Below are positions 34,637 through 43,540 of a DNA stretch of 64,000 bases, piece after piece (the stretch's first letter is position 1; each line of letters begins with the position of its first letter). A program made the translations under genes and the position numbers. The stretch spans positions 57,203 through 121,202 of the forward strand of contig DATBJJ010000066.1 of assembly GCA_036556425.1 (NCBI GenBank), given 5' to 3'. This stretch comes from DATBJJ01 sp036556425 (lineage in GTDB: Bacteria; Acidobacteriota; Vicinamibacteria; Vicinamibacterales; 2-12-FULL-66-21). The notes under the pieces are model-generated. The model saw nothing but the letters and a program-made list of their open reading frames with translations, ran no database searches and was not told the DNA's origin.

Positions 34637-36316
34637 CTATTGCGCGGCCGTCGGCGTCGTCCGCCGCGCGGCCTTCTGTTTGTCCACCATCGCGGCGACG
34701 TCGGCCAGGAGCTTCTTCGCGTCGTAGACGATGCCGTCCTTGATCGTGTACTTGATCCCGCCGATCCATTCCGGCTTGCCGGTCTGATCGTTCAGCCTCA
34801 ACGCGCCGCTGCCGTAGAGCACTTTCAAATTCTTCAGCGGATTCTGATCGACGATCACGAGATCGGCAAGGAGGCCGGCGCGGACGACGCCGCGATCGAT
34901 CGGCTTGCCGGCCGCTTCGGCCAGCGTCATCGCGGGGTTGTAGGTGATCGTCTGAATCACCTCGAGCGGGTGGAACCCCGCTTCCTGAATCAGCTCCAGC
35001 TCGTGGATGTTGCCGAAGCCGTACGTGTTGTAGATGAACGCGGCGTCGGCGCTCGCGGTGACGCGTCCGCCCATCTTCTTGTAGTCGTTCAGCAGGCGGA
35101 ACCACACCTGATAGAAGTTGCGCCACGCGATCTCGTCCTCGAGCGTCCAGTAGTACCAGTACGACCCGTGATTCGATCGGCTCGGCGTGTAGAAGTCCAT
35201 CAGCGACGGCAGCGTGTAGCGTGCGTGCCAGTCGGCGTTCCGCATGCGCATCAGATCGCGGCCCGCCGCGTACGCAGTCATCGTCGGATCGAACGTCGTG
35301 TTCAGCTTGCGGTGTTCCTGGAGATACTCCTTCCACTCCGGGCTGCCGGGCGGATAGATCTTGTCCCACAGCCGCGCAACCTGCCCGAAGCGCATCTGCT
35401 CGTCGTCGTTGATCTGATCGACCGGCCACGGCTGGACCACGTAATCCTTCAGCAGCGCTTCGAAGTGGCCGTAGAAGTGCGTGACGGTTTGGAGTCCGAG
35501 CTTCGCGGCGGTCAACGCGTTCATCTGCGCGACGCCGGTCTGCTGCAGATGCGCCGTCGATCCCATGTTGTGCTTCTTGGCTTCGTCGAGGAGCGCCGCC
35601 ATGATGTCGGGGCGCTGCGCGCCGAGCTTGAGGCCGTCGAGGCCGTTGGCCGCGCCCCACCGCACCCATTCGCGTGCCAGCTCGGGCGTGTCGACCGGTC
35701 CTTTATCCCAGCCCATTCCCGGACGCTGATAGTTGACGATCCTCGGCGCGACGATCTCGCTGCGATTGCTGCGTTCGCGCTCGCTCACGGCCTGCGCGTG
35801 GTTCGTGAGCGGCACGCCGCGCACCGTCGTCAACCCGTGGGCGAGCCACAGCTTGAACGGATATTCGGCGTCAGGATTCTTCGGCGCCTCGCCGGCGTGT
35901 TCGTGCAGGCTGATGAAACCCGGCATCACGTACATGCCGGCGGCGTCGATCTCGAGTTCGGCGCCTTGCGGTGGACGTCCCTGACGGAGCGGCAGTCCCG
36001 GCGTGCCCGCGCTTCGGATCGCTTGCACGCGGTTGCCCGAGACGATGATGTCGACCGGTCCGACGGGAGGCGCGCCGGTGCCGTCGATGAGAATGGCGCC
36101 GCGGATCGCGAGCGTCTTGAACGGCCCGCGCCCTTCGTCCGCGCGGCGGTTGGGCGCCGGCGTCAGCGCGCCGCCGCGCCCGCCTTGCGACGCCGGCGTA
36201 GCCGTCGTCGTCGGCGCCGGCTGCGGTTTGGCGCCCTGTTGTTCCTCCGGGCGATAGGTCGCCGTCGTTGCGACGCTCAACGTGATGAAGATCGCAAGAA
36301 ATGCCGACTGCTTCAT
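34637..36316 (-). CDS. Exported metal-dependent amidohydrolase (imidazolonepropionase-like)
   Basis: 559 aa from ATG 36316 (MKQSAFLAIFITLSVATTATYR), Sec-exported. A Gln/Arg/Gly-rich linker (ASQGGRGGAL) follows. TIM-barrel amidohydrolase motifs: VMPGFISLHEHAGEA (HxH), DGLKLGAQRPD (bridging Lys), GSTAHLQQTG and TVTHFYGHF (His ligands), and PLEVIQTITYNPAMTLAEAAGKPIDRGVVRAGLLADLVIVDQNPL, the standard C-terminal composite domain. Such exported enzymes hydrolyse peptides or cyclic amides. The longer frame to 36373 runs through the palindromic repeat and was rejected. Confidence 0.92.
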   Translation of the reverse strand: MKQSAFLAIFITLSVATTATYRPEEQQGAKPQPAPTTTATPASQGGRGGALTPAPNRRADEGRGPFKTLAIRGAILIDGTGAPPVGPVDIIVSGNRVQAIRSAGTPGLPLRQGRPPQGAELEIDAAGMYVMPGFISLHEHAGEAPKNPDAEYPFKLWLAHGLTTVRGVPLTNHAQAVSERERSNRSEIVAPRIVNYQRPGMGWDKGPVDTPELAREWVRWGAANGLDGLKLGAQRPDIMAALLDEAKKHNMGSTAHLQQTGVAQMNALTAAKLGLQTVTHFYGHFEALLKDYVVQPWPVDQINDDEQMRFGQVARLWDKIYPPGSPEWKEYLQEHRKLNTTFDPTMTAYAAGRDLMRMRNADWHARYTLPSLMDFYTPSRSNHGSYWYYWTLEDEIAWRNFYQVWFRLLNDYKKMGGRVTASADAAFIYNTYGFGNIHELELIQEAGFHPLEVIQTITYNPAMTLAEAAGKPIDRGVVRAGLLADLVIVDQNPLKNLKVLYGSGALRLNDQTGKPEWIGGIKYTIKDGIVYDAKKLLADVAAMVDKQKAARRTTPTAAQ

Positions 36317-36340
36317 AACGATGCTCCGTTGTCGGACATG

Positions 36341-36403
36341 GGGACACTCAATCGGGACACTCAATCGGGACACTCAACGTTGAGTGTCCCGATTGAGTGT
36401 CCC
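36341..36403. repeat. 13-bp direct repeat ending in a perfect 50-bp palindrome, family G
   Basis: The unit GGGACACTCAATC occurs at 36341 and 36354, a third (variant) copy at 36367 joins its mirror image at the AACGTT centre, and two inverted copies follow. Bases 36354-36378 and 36379-36403 are exact reverse complements with no loop. The palindrome includes the last codons and stop of the LysR gene (36374) and lies 38 bp or more before the amidohydrolase ATG. In RNA it would form a strong hairpin at the LysR 3' end. Confidence 0.93.
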
Positions 36404-37372
36404 CGCACTTACTCGCCGCAGACGGCGCAGCTCACGGTTGACGATCGGGACCGGTTGGTGCACGGACACGTTGTCGCTGAACCCCTGATCCCAGTTGAAC
36501 GCGCGGACGATCTTGATCAGCTCTCGCGCGGTGTCAGAGACGTAGCCCTGCTCGCGATAGATCATCAGCGTCCGCCGCGGGACGGAGAGCTCGCGCAGCG
36601 GAACGCGGACGAGCGTACCGTCGCGCAGCTCCTGCTTCACGGTGATCCCCGGCACGAACGCGAGCCCGACTTCCTCCTGCACGAAGCCCTTGATGTTCTC
36701 GAAGCTCCAGAGCTCCGCGACGATCCGGCAGCGCGTCCCATGCTGATCGAAGAGCCGCAGGACGGTTTCCGCGGTCGTGCTGCACAGATGATGCAGCACG
36801 AACTGCTCCGCGCCGAGATCGCGGACGCGCACTTCCGATCGCGACGCGAGCGGGTGCCGCGGCGACGCGATGCAGAGCAGCTCGTCGGAGTGCACTTCGA
36901 CCCACTGCAGCTCGTGAAACGCCGGTTCGTCCTTGACGAAGCCGACGTCCACTTCGCGGTCCATGACTTGACGCGGAATCTCGTTCAGCCGGCTGCGATA
37001 GATGCCGACCTTGATGTCGGGAAACTTCTGCAGGTACGCGCGAAGCGGCGCGGGCAGCAGGTACACGGCGGCGGACTCGTGCGCCGCGATTGCGAGCGTC
37101 CCCGCCTTGAGCGACTTGAGCTCGGTGACCTGCCGCAGCGCCTCGTCGCGGAGGTGCACCATCCGCCGCGCGTAGTCGGCGAGCACGCGGCCCGCTTCGG
37201 TGAGCGAGACTTCGTGCACGTCGCGCGCGAAGAGGGGCGCGCCGACCTCCTCTTCCAGCTTCTTGATGCTCTGGCTCACCGCCGGCTGCGTCCGGCAGAC
37301 GCGCTCGGCGGCGCGCGTGAACGTCCGTTCCTCGACGACCGCCAGAAAGTGTTCGAGCTGCAGCAGGTCCAT
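36374..37372 (-). CDS. LysR family transcriptional regulator
   Basis: 332 aa. N-terminal winged helix (about 1-60: LLQLEHFLAVVEERTFTRAAERVCRTQPAVSQSIKKLEEEVG), linker helix, then the two-lobed substrate-binding domain (about 90-295). The C-terminus (about 320-332, AGTLNRDTQR) is encoded by the palindromic repeat and is not part of the family. LysR proteins usually control a nearby or divergent gene; here the neighbours are the Xaa-Pro peptidase upstream and the amidohydrolase downstream on the same strand. The target is not evident. Confidence 0.94.
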   Translation of the reverse strand: MDLLQLEHFLAVVEERTFTRAAERVCRTQPAVSQSIKKLEEEVGAPLFARDVHEVSLTEAGRVLADYARRMVHLRDEALRQVTELKSLKAGTLAIAAHESAAVYLLPAPLRAYLQKFPDIKVGIYRSRLNEIPRQVMDREVDVGFVKDEPAFHELQWVEVHSDELLCIASPRHPLASRSEVRVRDLGAEQFVLHHLCSTTAETVLRLFDQHGTRCRIVAELWSFENIKGFVQEEVGLAFVPGITVKQELRDGTLVRVPLRELSVPRRTLMIYREQGYVSDTARELIKIVRAFNWDQGFSDNVSVHQPVPIVNRELRRLRRVSAGTLNRDTQR

Positions 37373-37410
37373 GAAAAGCTCCTAAGGTCTACAGAGCATA
37401 CCACCGGGGA

Positions 37411-38892
37411 TCAGCGCTTGATCGCCGACGCGGGGATCGGCGGCACGCGCTGCACGACGCCTTGTTCCTGCACCAGCTTCTCCATGTCGGCGAGCTCCGA
37501 CGGCAGGAAATCCGTGAAATTCTCGACGCCCTTCTCGGTGACGACGACCGTGTCCTCGTAGCGGAGATAGAGGTTCTCCTCGCGGACCCAGAGCTGCGGA
37601 TCGATGGAGAAGACCTGACCCGGCTTGAGCGGCTCGCCGTTGTAGCGTCCCACGTCGTGCACGGCCATTCCGACCGTGTGGGAGAAGACGCCGCCGCCGG
37701 TCTCGACGAGCGTGCGCGCGGCTTTCTCGAACGTCGGCTTCGAGAACTTCGTGCGCGCGAAGACCGCCTCCATCGCGCCTCGCGCGTCGTCCATGATCTG
37801 ACGCGGCGTGACGCCTGGCCGGATGCGCGACATGACTGCGTTGCGATATTCGAGGATGAACTGCAGGAGCTCGCGCTGCCACGGCGCGTACTTGCCGTTG
37901 ACCGGCCAGACGCGGCCGATGTCGCTCGTGTAGTAGCGGTAGTCGGGCGCGTAATCCATCAGGACCAGGTCGCCGTTCTCGAGCGTCGACGTATTCCTGA
38001 AGTAGTGCATGTTGTTGATGTTCTCGGTTCCGCTGGCGGTGATCGATCGATACCCTTCGAGCCGCGCGTCGTTGACGAGGAACACGTAGCGCGCAGCGGC
38101 GTCGAGCTGATACTCGGTGACGCCCGGCTCGGTGCTGCGCATCGCTTCCATCAGCGCGAGCCCCGCGATCTGCGACGCGCGCCGGACCATCGCGATCTCG
38201 CGCGGGCTCTTGATGCTGCGCATCTCGTCGAGGACGGGATTGAGATTGCGGATCTCCGCGCGCGGCTGGCGCGCGCGCAGCAGCTCCACGAAGCGCTTCT
38301 GACGCGACACCGCGCCGTCCCAATAGTCGTTCACGCGCGCGAGCTCCGCCGAGACGAGCTCGCCGCGGCTCTGACCGAGATTCTCCGCGGGACTGAACTC
38401 CGCGTAGATCGCCGCCGGCGTTGCACCCCGTCCGCCACCTTGCCCGCGCCCGTCGCTTCCGCCAAGCTGCAGCGGCCAGCCCGCGCCCGTCATCGCCTGC
38501 ACCGGCTGCACATCGTCCACGCCTGAAATGCGCTTGACGAGCTCGCCGTCGTCAGCCGACAGCACGCGGCCTTCGGCCGCTTCGAGCCGCGCGTTGCGCG
38601 GCGGCAGGTAGATCGTCACCTTCTTCGATCGGCCGTCGAGCAGCAGATACGCGCCCGGCGTTTCGATGCCGGAGAGGTAGTAGAAGGTGTTGTGCTGCCG
38701 GGGGAGCGTGAAGCCTTCGGTCTGGTGGACGCCCTGGACGACGGCGACCGCGTTGTCGCCGATCTTGGAGAAGACCTTCGCGAAGCGCGCGCGGAATTCT
38801 TCCGCCGGAAAATCCGTCTGGTAGTACTGCGCGGCCGCGGCCGCCGGCGTACAAACCAACGCGAACACGACGAGAGCAGTGCACTTGATCAT
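37411..38892 (-). CDS. Exported Xaa-Pro aminopeptidase (M24 family)
   Basis: 493 aa with a signal peptide (CTALVVFALVCTPAAAAAQ). N-terminal creatinase-like domain (about 25-215), interrupted by a Gly/Arg-rich insert (GGSDGRGQGGGRGATPA), and the C-terminal pita-bread catalytic domain. Metal ligands: MDYAPDYRYYTSDIGR (two Asp), GVFSHTVGMAVHDVG (His), SIDPQLWV and YLRYEDTVVV (Glu). It removes N-terminal residues before proline from peptides in the periplasm, consistent with nearby peptide- and amide-degrading enzymes. Confidence 0.93.
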   Translation of the reverse strand: MIKCTALVVFALVCTPAAAAAQYYQTDFPAEEFRARFAKVFSKIGDNAVAVVQGVHQTEGFTLPRQHNTFYYLSGIETPGAYLLLDGRSKKVTIYLPPRNARLEAAEGRVLSADDGELVKRISGVDDVQPVQAMTGAGWPLQLGGSDGRGQGGGRGATPAAIYAEFSPAENLGQSRGELVSAELARVNDYWDGAVSRQKRFVELLRARQPRAEIRNLNPVLDEMRSIKSPREIAMVRRASQIAGLALMEAMRSTEPGVTEYQLDAAARYVFLVNDARLEGYRSITASGTENINNMHYFRNTSTLENGDLVLMDYAPDYRYYTSDIGRVWPVNGKYAPWQRELLQFILEYRNAVMSRIRPGVTPRQIMDDARGAMEAVFARTKFSKPTFEKAARTLVETGGGVFSHTVGMAVHDVGRYNGEPLKPGQVFSIDPQLWVREENLYLRYEDTVVVTEKGVENFTDFLPSELADMEKLVQEQGVVQRVPPIPASAIKR

Positions 38893-38997
38893 TTCTCGGT
38901 CTCGAGCGGAATCCGCGATGTCCGATTGTAGGGTGAGCCGCCCATTATGAGCGCATCAGTTTTTGCGATTTGCTTCGCTCGTCCCAGACGCGCAGAG

Positions 38998-39172
38998 TGA
39001 CGCGAATCTCGCAGATCTCGCGGATTCCGCGGATTCGACGGATTCAACGGATCGAAGGCGATCCGCGCGATCCGTCCGATCCGCGTGATTCGTCCGATCC
39101 GCGTGATTCCGTCTGATCCGCGCGATCCGTCCGATCCGCGTGATCCGTCCGATCCGCGTGATCCGTGTTTAT
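38998..39172. repeat. Long tandem repeat, family A (GATCCGCG units, both orientations)
   Basis: About 16 copies of an 8-9 nt unit. The first six read CGGATT / CGGATTC (GCGGATTCC) and the rest CGATCCG / TGATCCG, i.e. the array switches orientation in the middle near 39060 and can fold back. It fills the leader of the next TonB receptor gene and stops 3 bp before its Shine-Dalgarno GGAGGAG. Confidence 0.88.
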
Positions 39173-39183
39173 CGGAGGAGCGA

Positions 39184-42144
39184 ATGGCGCGACTGGCAAT
39201 GCTCGTGATGTTGGTATCCCTGCCGTGGGCCGCGTCGGCCCAGGAGCAGCGCGGCTCGATCGAGGGGATCGTCCGCGATAGTTCGGGCGCGGTGCTTCCC
39301 GGCGTGACGATCGACGCGCGCAGCCCGTCGATGGCAGGCGTGCAGACGACCGTGACCGATGCAAACGGCCTCTATCGATTCCCGGCGCTGCCGCCGGGGC
39401 GATACGACGTGACCGCCAATCTGCAGGGGTTTCAGACCGCATCCTCCGCGGGCGTGCGGCTGGAGCTCGGACAGGTTTTGAAGATCGATCTCGCGATGGC
39501 GGTGGCCGGCGTGGCCGAGAACGTGAAGGTGACCGCCGAATCGCCGCTCATCGACGTCAAGCAGAACGTGGCGGGCGCAAACGTGCAGGCGGAAATCATC
39601 GAGCGCATTCCCAAGGGACGCGACTTCGCGGGGGTCGTGACGTCCGCGCCCGGCATCACGAGCGAAGCGCGGAATCGCGGCATTCAGATCGACGGCGCGA
39701 GCGGCGCGGATAACCGGTTCCTGATCGACGGCGTCGACACGACGAACATTCTGAACGGCACGTCGGGCAAAACGCTGCCCGTCGATTTCGTCGACACCGT
39801 TCAGGCGAAGGCGAGCGGATACGCGGCGGAATACCGCGCGTCGCTCGGCGGCGTGATCAGCGCGATCACGAAGTCGGGAGGAAATCAGTACCACGGCAGC
39901 GCGGGCATCTATTTCACCGGCGATAACCTGCAGGGCGACGTCCGCCAAACGCTGCGTCTGAATCCGTCGAATCAGAACGAGGCGGAGTACGTCCTCACTC
40001 CGGTAGACGACTACACGAGTCCGGAACCGATCTTCGATCTCGGCGGACCGGTTCTGAAGGATCGCCTGTGGTTCTTCGTCGGCTACGGCCGGAGCTGGAC
40101 GGACCGTACGCGAACGGTTCGCTTTGGCGCGACCGGTCCGATTGGCACCTTCAGCCAGAAGCCGATCACGGACCTCGTCAACTACAACGTCACCGGCCAG
40201 ATCACGCGGAACCTGCGCGGGCGCTTCGCGGCATCGAATCAGCGCGACGAGGGCGGCTACGCGCTGCCGGCGTCCGGACCGAACGGCGTGAGCACGGCGA
40301 ATCGCCTGCTCTTCCCGTCGGTCGTCCGCCGCGACTCGTCGAACGATTCGTACTCGGGCGTGCTCGACTGGGTCGTCAACAACCGCACGTACGTGAACGT
40401 GACGACGACGAGATACAAGGTCGATCAGCACGACGTAGGGACGTTCAGCACGGCGATCCGGCATCAGTTCCAGGCGTCGAACTTCCAGTTCACCGACATC
40501 CCGGCGTCGCTGCAGAAGGAGAACGGGTTTACGGACAACCCCTCGAGCTCCCAGTTCGTCCGCGGCGGTCTGAGCCGGTTCAACTTCAACGCGGACATGA
40601 CGCGCTACGCGAATTGGCGCGGGCAGCACACGTTGAAGGGAGGCGTGCAGGTCGAGCGGATCGTCGACAACACGCTGTCGGGCGAGCAGGCGGCAACGGT
40701 GCAGTTGTTCTGGGATCAGTCGTACCCGTTGAACGACGGCCGCCGCATCCGCGGGATCTACGGCTACTACAACGTCGTGCGGTTCGTGACCATTGGCGAC
40801 ATCCAGTCGAACAACGTCGGTCTCTTCGTGCAGGACGCGTGGACCTTGAACCGCAAGCTGACGTTGAACCTCGGCCTCCGTACCGAAAGCGAGGACGTCC
40901 CCTCGTATCGCGTGAACAACCCCGGCGTGCACTTCACGTTCGGCGACAAGATCGCGCCGCGCGCCGGCTTTGCCTACGACCTCCACGGCGACAGCCAGTG
41001 GAAGGTGTATGGGAGCTGGGGCGTCTTCTACGACTTGATGAAGCTCACGATCGGCCGCGTGATGTTCGGCGGCGACAATTGGGTGAACTACTACTACACG
41101 CTCGACACGCCCAACTGGCCGTCGATCTCGTGCGGAGACGGCGCGCCGGGCAGCGGTTGTCCCGGAACGTTCATCACGCAGTTCGACTTCCGACCGGTCG
41201 CGAACAACCCGACGCATCAACTGGTCGATCCGGATTTGAAGCCGGCGCGATCGCAGGAGCTCACGTTCGGCATCGACCACGAGCTGACGCGGACGATGTC
41301 GGTCGGCGTCCGCTACGCGCACAAGTGGGTGGACTACGCCATCGAAGCGGTCTGCAATTTCACCGCAAGCGGAGAAGAAGACTGCGGCGTCAACAACCCC
41401 GGCTTTGGGAGCGAGCTCGGCACGTATCCGCTGGGCCGCAACAACCCGGCGCAGCCCGCCGCCGTTCGCGACTACGACGGCGTCGAGCTGCGGCTGCGCA
41501 AGCGCCTCGCGAACCGGTGGTCGGCCGACGTCAGCTACCTGTACAGCAATCTGAGAGGCAACTGGTCCGGCATCGCCAGCTCCGACGAAGCCGTCGGCAG
41601 CCTCCAACCGAACTCAGGCCGCTCGTTCAACCTGCTGTATTACTCGTTCGACGCGCGCGGCAACATCACCGTCGGCCCGCAGGGCACCGACCGGCCGCAC
41701 CAGTTCAAGGTTCAGGGCACGTACGATCTGCCCTGGGGCACCATCGTCGGCTTGAACGCGCTCGTCGAGACCGGCATTCCTCGCTCGACGATCATGAGCC
41801 AGAAGAACATCAACTTCTTCCCGTTCGGCCGCGGTGATCTGGGCCGGACGCCCGCGTACTCGCAGGTGGATCTGCTCGTGCAGCACGAGCTGCGCCTGCC
41901 GCGGAACTTGCGCATGACGCTCGGTGTGAACGCGATCAACTTGTTCGATCAGAAAACGATCACGCGCTACAACACGACGCCGTACCGCGATCAGTTCAAC
42001 GTCAGCGATGCGACGTTCTTCGGCGGATTCGATCCCGCGGCGGTCGCGACGTCCTTGAACTTCCGCCGCGACGCGCGCCTCGGCAAGGCGAGCGAGTATC
42101 AGGATTTCAGGGTCATCAGATTGCAGGCGAAGTTCAGCTTCTGA
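39184..42144 (+). CDS. TonB-dependent receptor with carboxypeptidase-regulatory N-terminus
   Basis: 986 aa from ATG 39184, directly after GGAGGAG. Signal peptide (LAMLVMLVSLPWAASAQ), beta-sandwich CarboxypepD_reg-like domain (about 20-100, QRGSIEGIVRDSSGAVLPGVTID), plug with IPKGRDFAGVVTSAPG and IDGASGADNRFLIDGVDTTN, then a barrel of over 700 residues ending RLQAKFSF with the C-terminal Phe. No TonB box was identified. Related to the receptor at 31763-34558 in architecture but not close in sequence. It diverges from the Xaa-Pro peptidase gene. Confidence 0.92.
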   Translation: MARLAMLVMLVSLPWAASAQEQRGSIEGIVRDSSGAVLPGVTIDARSPSMAGVQTTVTDANGLYRFPALPPGRYDVTANLQGFQTASSAGVRLELGQVLKIDLAMAVAGVAENVKVTAESPLIDVKQNVAGANVQAEIIERIPKGRDFAGVVTSAPGITSEARNRGIQIDGASGADNRFLIDGVDTTNILNGTSGKTLPVDFVDTVQAKASGYAAEYRASLGGVISAITKSGGNQYHGSAGIYFTGDNLQGDVRQTLRLNPSNQNEAEYVLTPVDDYTSPEPIFDLGGPVLKDRLWFFVGYGRSWTDRTRTVRFGATGPIGTFSQKPITDLVNYNVTGQITRNLRGRFAASNQRDEGGYALPASGPNGVSTANRLLFPSVVRRDSSNDSYSGVLDWVVNNRTYVNVTTTRYKVDQHDVGTFSTAIRHQFQASNFQFTDIPASLQKENGFTDNPSSSQFVRGGLSRFNFNADMTRYANWRGQHTLKGGVQVERIVDNTLSGEQAATVQLFWDQSYPLNDGRRIRGIYGYYNVVRFVTIGDIQSNNVGLFVQDAWTLNRKLTLNLGLRTESEDVPSYRVNNPGVHFTFGDKIAPRAGFAYDLHGDSQWKVYGSWGVFYDLMKLTIGRVMFGGDNWVNYYYTLDTPNWPSISCGDGAPGSGCPGTFITQFDFRPVANNPTHQLVDPDLKPARSQELTFGIDHELTRTMSVGVRYAHKWVDYAIEAVCNFTASGEEDCGVNNPGFGSELGTYPLGRNNPAQPAAVRDYDGVELRLRKRLANRWSADVSYLYSNLRGNWSGIASSDEAVGSLQPNSGRSFNLLYYSFDARGNITVGPQGTDRPHQFKVQGTYDLPWGTIVGLNALVETGIPRSTIMSQKNINFFPFGRGDLGRTPAYSQVDLLVQHELRLPRNLRMTLGVNAINLFDQKTITRYNTTPYRDQFNVSDATFFGGFDPAAVATSLNFRRDARLGKASEYQDFRVIRLQAKFSF

Positions 42145-42146
42145 TT

Positions 42147-42396
42147 TCAGCCCTCGCGGAGCACGCTGGCTGGAGCGATACGTGAGGCGCGGGTCGCGGG
42201 AATCCATCCCGCGAGCGCGCCGACCGCGCCGAGCGCCATTCGAATGCCGATCTCCGCGCGGCATCGGCTCACCGCGACGACGTCACCCCATAAAAAGTCC
42301 CAGCGCCGTCCAGTCCACCGCCGCGCGCGTCGTCAGCCTCGGTCCACGTGCGACCGCGAATGGCCCGTTACCCCGAACACGTCGAAGTACCGCCCG
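42147..42396 (-). pseudogene. Degenerate ADOP permease remnant (internal deletion, frameshift)
   Basis: Reading the minus strand, a frame gives EIGIRMALGA joined directly to VGALAGWIPATRASRIAPASVLREG and a TGA at 42147-42149. This is the start and the end of the last TM block of ADOP/FtsX permeases with the 100 or more intervening residues missing. Further upstream, two neighbouring frames give GRYFDVFGVT and AIRGRTWTEADDARGGG, the periplasmic-domain segment VSGxYFxVLGVxPAxGRTxTxxDD split by a frameshift. The stretch also fills most of the 387-bp gap between the TonB receptor and DapA-like genes. Confidence 0.8.
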
Positions 42397-42531
42397 AAGC
42401 CCAGACGTCGCCGAAGTCGCGCTGGAACTGGAATTCTTCCCTAATGCGGCTATCACATTTCCGAATTGCAGCGGAATCGTGAATCCGATCAACAATTTAA
42501 GGTTGGAAAACCCATAGAATTCTGGGGAGGA

Positions 42532-43485
42532 ATGAGCTTGAAGCTCGAAGGCGTATACTCGGTGCTCCCCACGGCTTTCTCGTCGGACGGCGATCTCGAC
42601 GACGAGAGTCTGCGGCGAGTGATCGATCTGTTCATTGGCGCCGGCGTCAACGGCGTCACCGCCCTCGGGGTCACCGGCGAAGTTGCGCGGCTCGACGATG
42701 CGGAGCGGCGCCGCGTGCTCGACGTCGTCACGGCGCACGTCGCCGGCCGGATCGGCGTCGTCGCGGGAACCACTGCGGAAGGGACCAGGACGTGCATCGC
42801 CTATAGCAAGCACGCGAAGGCGTCGGGCGCGACCGCGGTGATGGTGAGTCCGCCGCGAATGCCGAAGTTGAACTCGGACGCGGTGTTGCGCCATTACCAC
42901 GCGCTCGCGGACGCCGTGGACATCGAGATCGTCGTGCAGGATTATCCGCCGATCTCCGGCTACACGATGGAGCCGTGGCTACTCGCGCGAATCGCGAACG
43001 AGATCCCGCGCGCAAGAACGATCAAGCTCGAGGATCCGCCGACGCCGTTCAAGACGTCGCGCATCCTCGCCGAGGTGGGAAGGCTCTCCGAGTCGGCGCC
43101 GATCGACGTGCGGATCTTCGGCGGGCTCGGCGGCGTGTTCCTGCTCGAGGAGCTGCTCGCGGGCGCGACCGGCGCGATGACGGGGTTTGCGTTTCCGGAG
43201 ATTCTCGTGCAGATTGTTGGGCTGTTTCGAGCGGGCCGGATCGACGACGCGGCGGAGGCGTTCTACCGCGCCGTGCCGCTGATGCGCTTCGAGTTCCAGG
43301 AAGGCATCGGCATGGCGATCAGAAAAGAGGTCCTTCACAAGCGGGGAGCGCTCGCGAGTCCCGCGACGCGCGCGCCGGGCGCGTCGCTCGACAAGACGAC
43401 GCGCGAAGCGCTCGATCGCGTGCTCGATTGGGTCGAGGCGAACGGCAGCCTCGCGACACTCGCGGATCACGCGGATAAACACTGA
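42532..43485 (+). CDS. Dihydrodipicolinate synthase family (DapA-like) lyase
   Basis: 317 aa from ATG 42532, or TTG 42538, which would have better spacing to GGGGAGG. TIM barrel with the family's YSVLPTAFSSDGDLDD, GVNGVTALGVTGEVARL, GTTAEGTRTCIAYS, Tyr in VQDYPPISG and the Schiff-base Lys in TIKLEDPP. The family includes dihydrodipicolinate synthase, keto-deoxy-sugar aldolases and 1-pyrroline-4-hydroxy-2-carboxylate deaminase. Its neighbours are an SDR enzyme and proline dehydrogenase, so a proline or hydroxyproline catabolic role is possible (inference). The final codons lie in a family-A repeat. Confidence 0.9.
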   Translation: MSLKLEGVYSVLPTAFSSDGDLDDESLRRVIDLFIGAGVNGVTALGVTGEVARLDDAERRRVLDVVTAHVAGRIGVVAGTTAEGTRTCIAYSKHAKASGATAVMVSPPRMPKLNSDAVLRHYHALADAVDIEIVVQDYPPISGYTMEPWLLARIANEIPRARTIKLEDPPTPFKTSRILAEVGRLSESAPIDVRIFGGLGGVFLLEELLAGATGAMTGFAFPEILVQIVGLFRAGRIDDAAEAFYRAVPLMRFEFQEGIGMAIRKEVLHKRGALASPATRAPGASLDKTTREALDRVLDWVEANGSLATLADHADKH

Positions 43486-43515
43486 TCTCGCAGATCGGAT
43501 TGGATCGCGGGGCGA
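43458..43515. repeat. Family-A tandem repeat overlapping the DapA-like gene end
   Basis: Five to six degraded copies of the CGGATC / CAGATC unit, straddling the stop codon of the DapA-like gene and the leader of the SDR gene. Confidence 0.7.
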
Positions 43516-43540
43516 TGCGGATGCGAAGAATTGGGGTGGC

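Noticed and set aside
36317..36373. Upstream start of the amidohydrolase at 36373
   Set aside because: The extra residues are encoded by the palindromic repeat and precede a clear signal peptide at 36316.
38998..39172. CRISPR array
   Set aside because: Units are 8-9 nt, contiguous and without spacers of uniform length; no cas gene is present.
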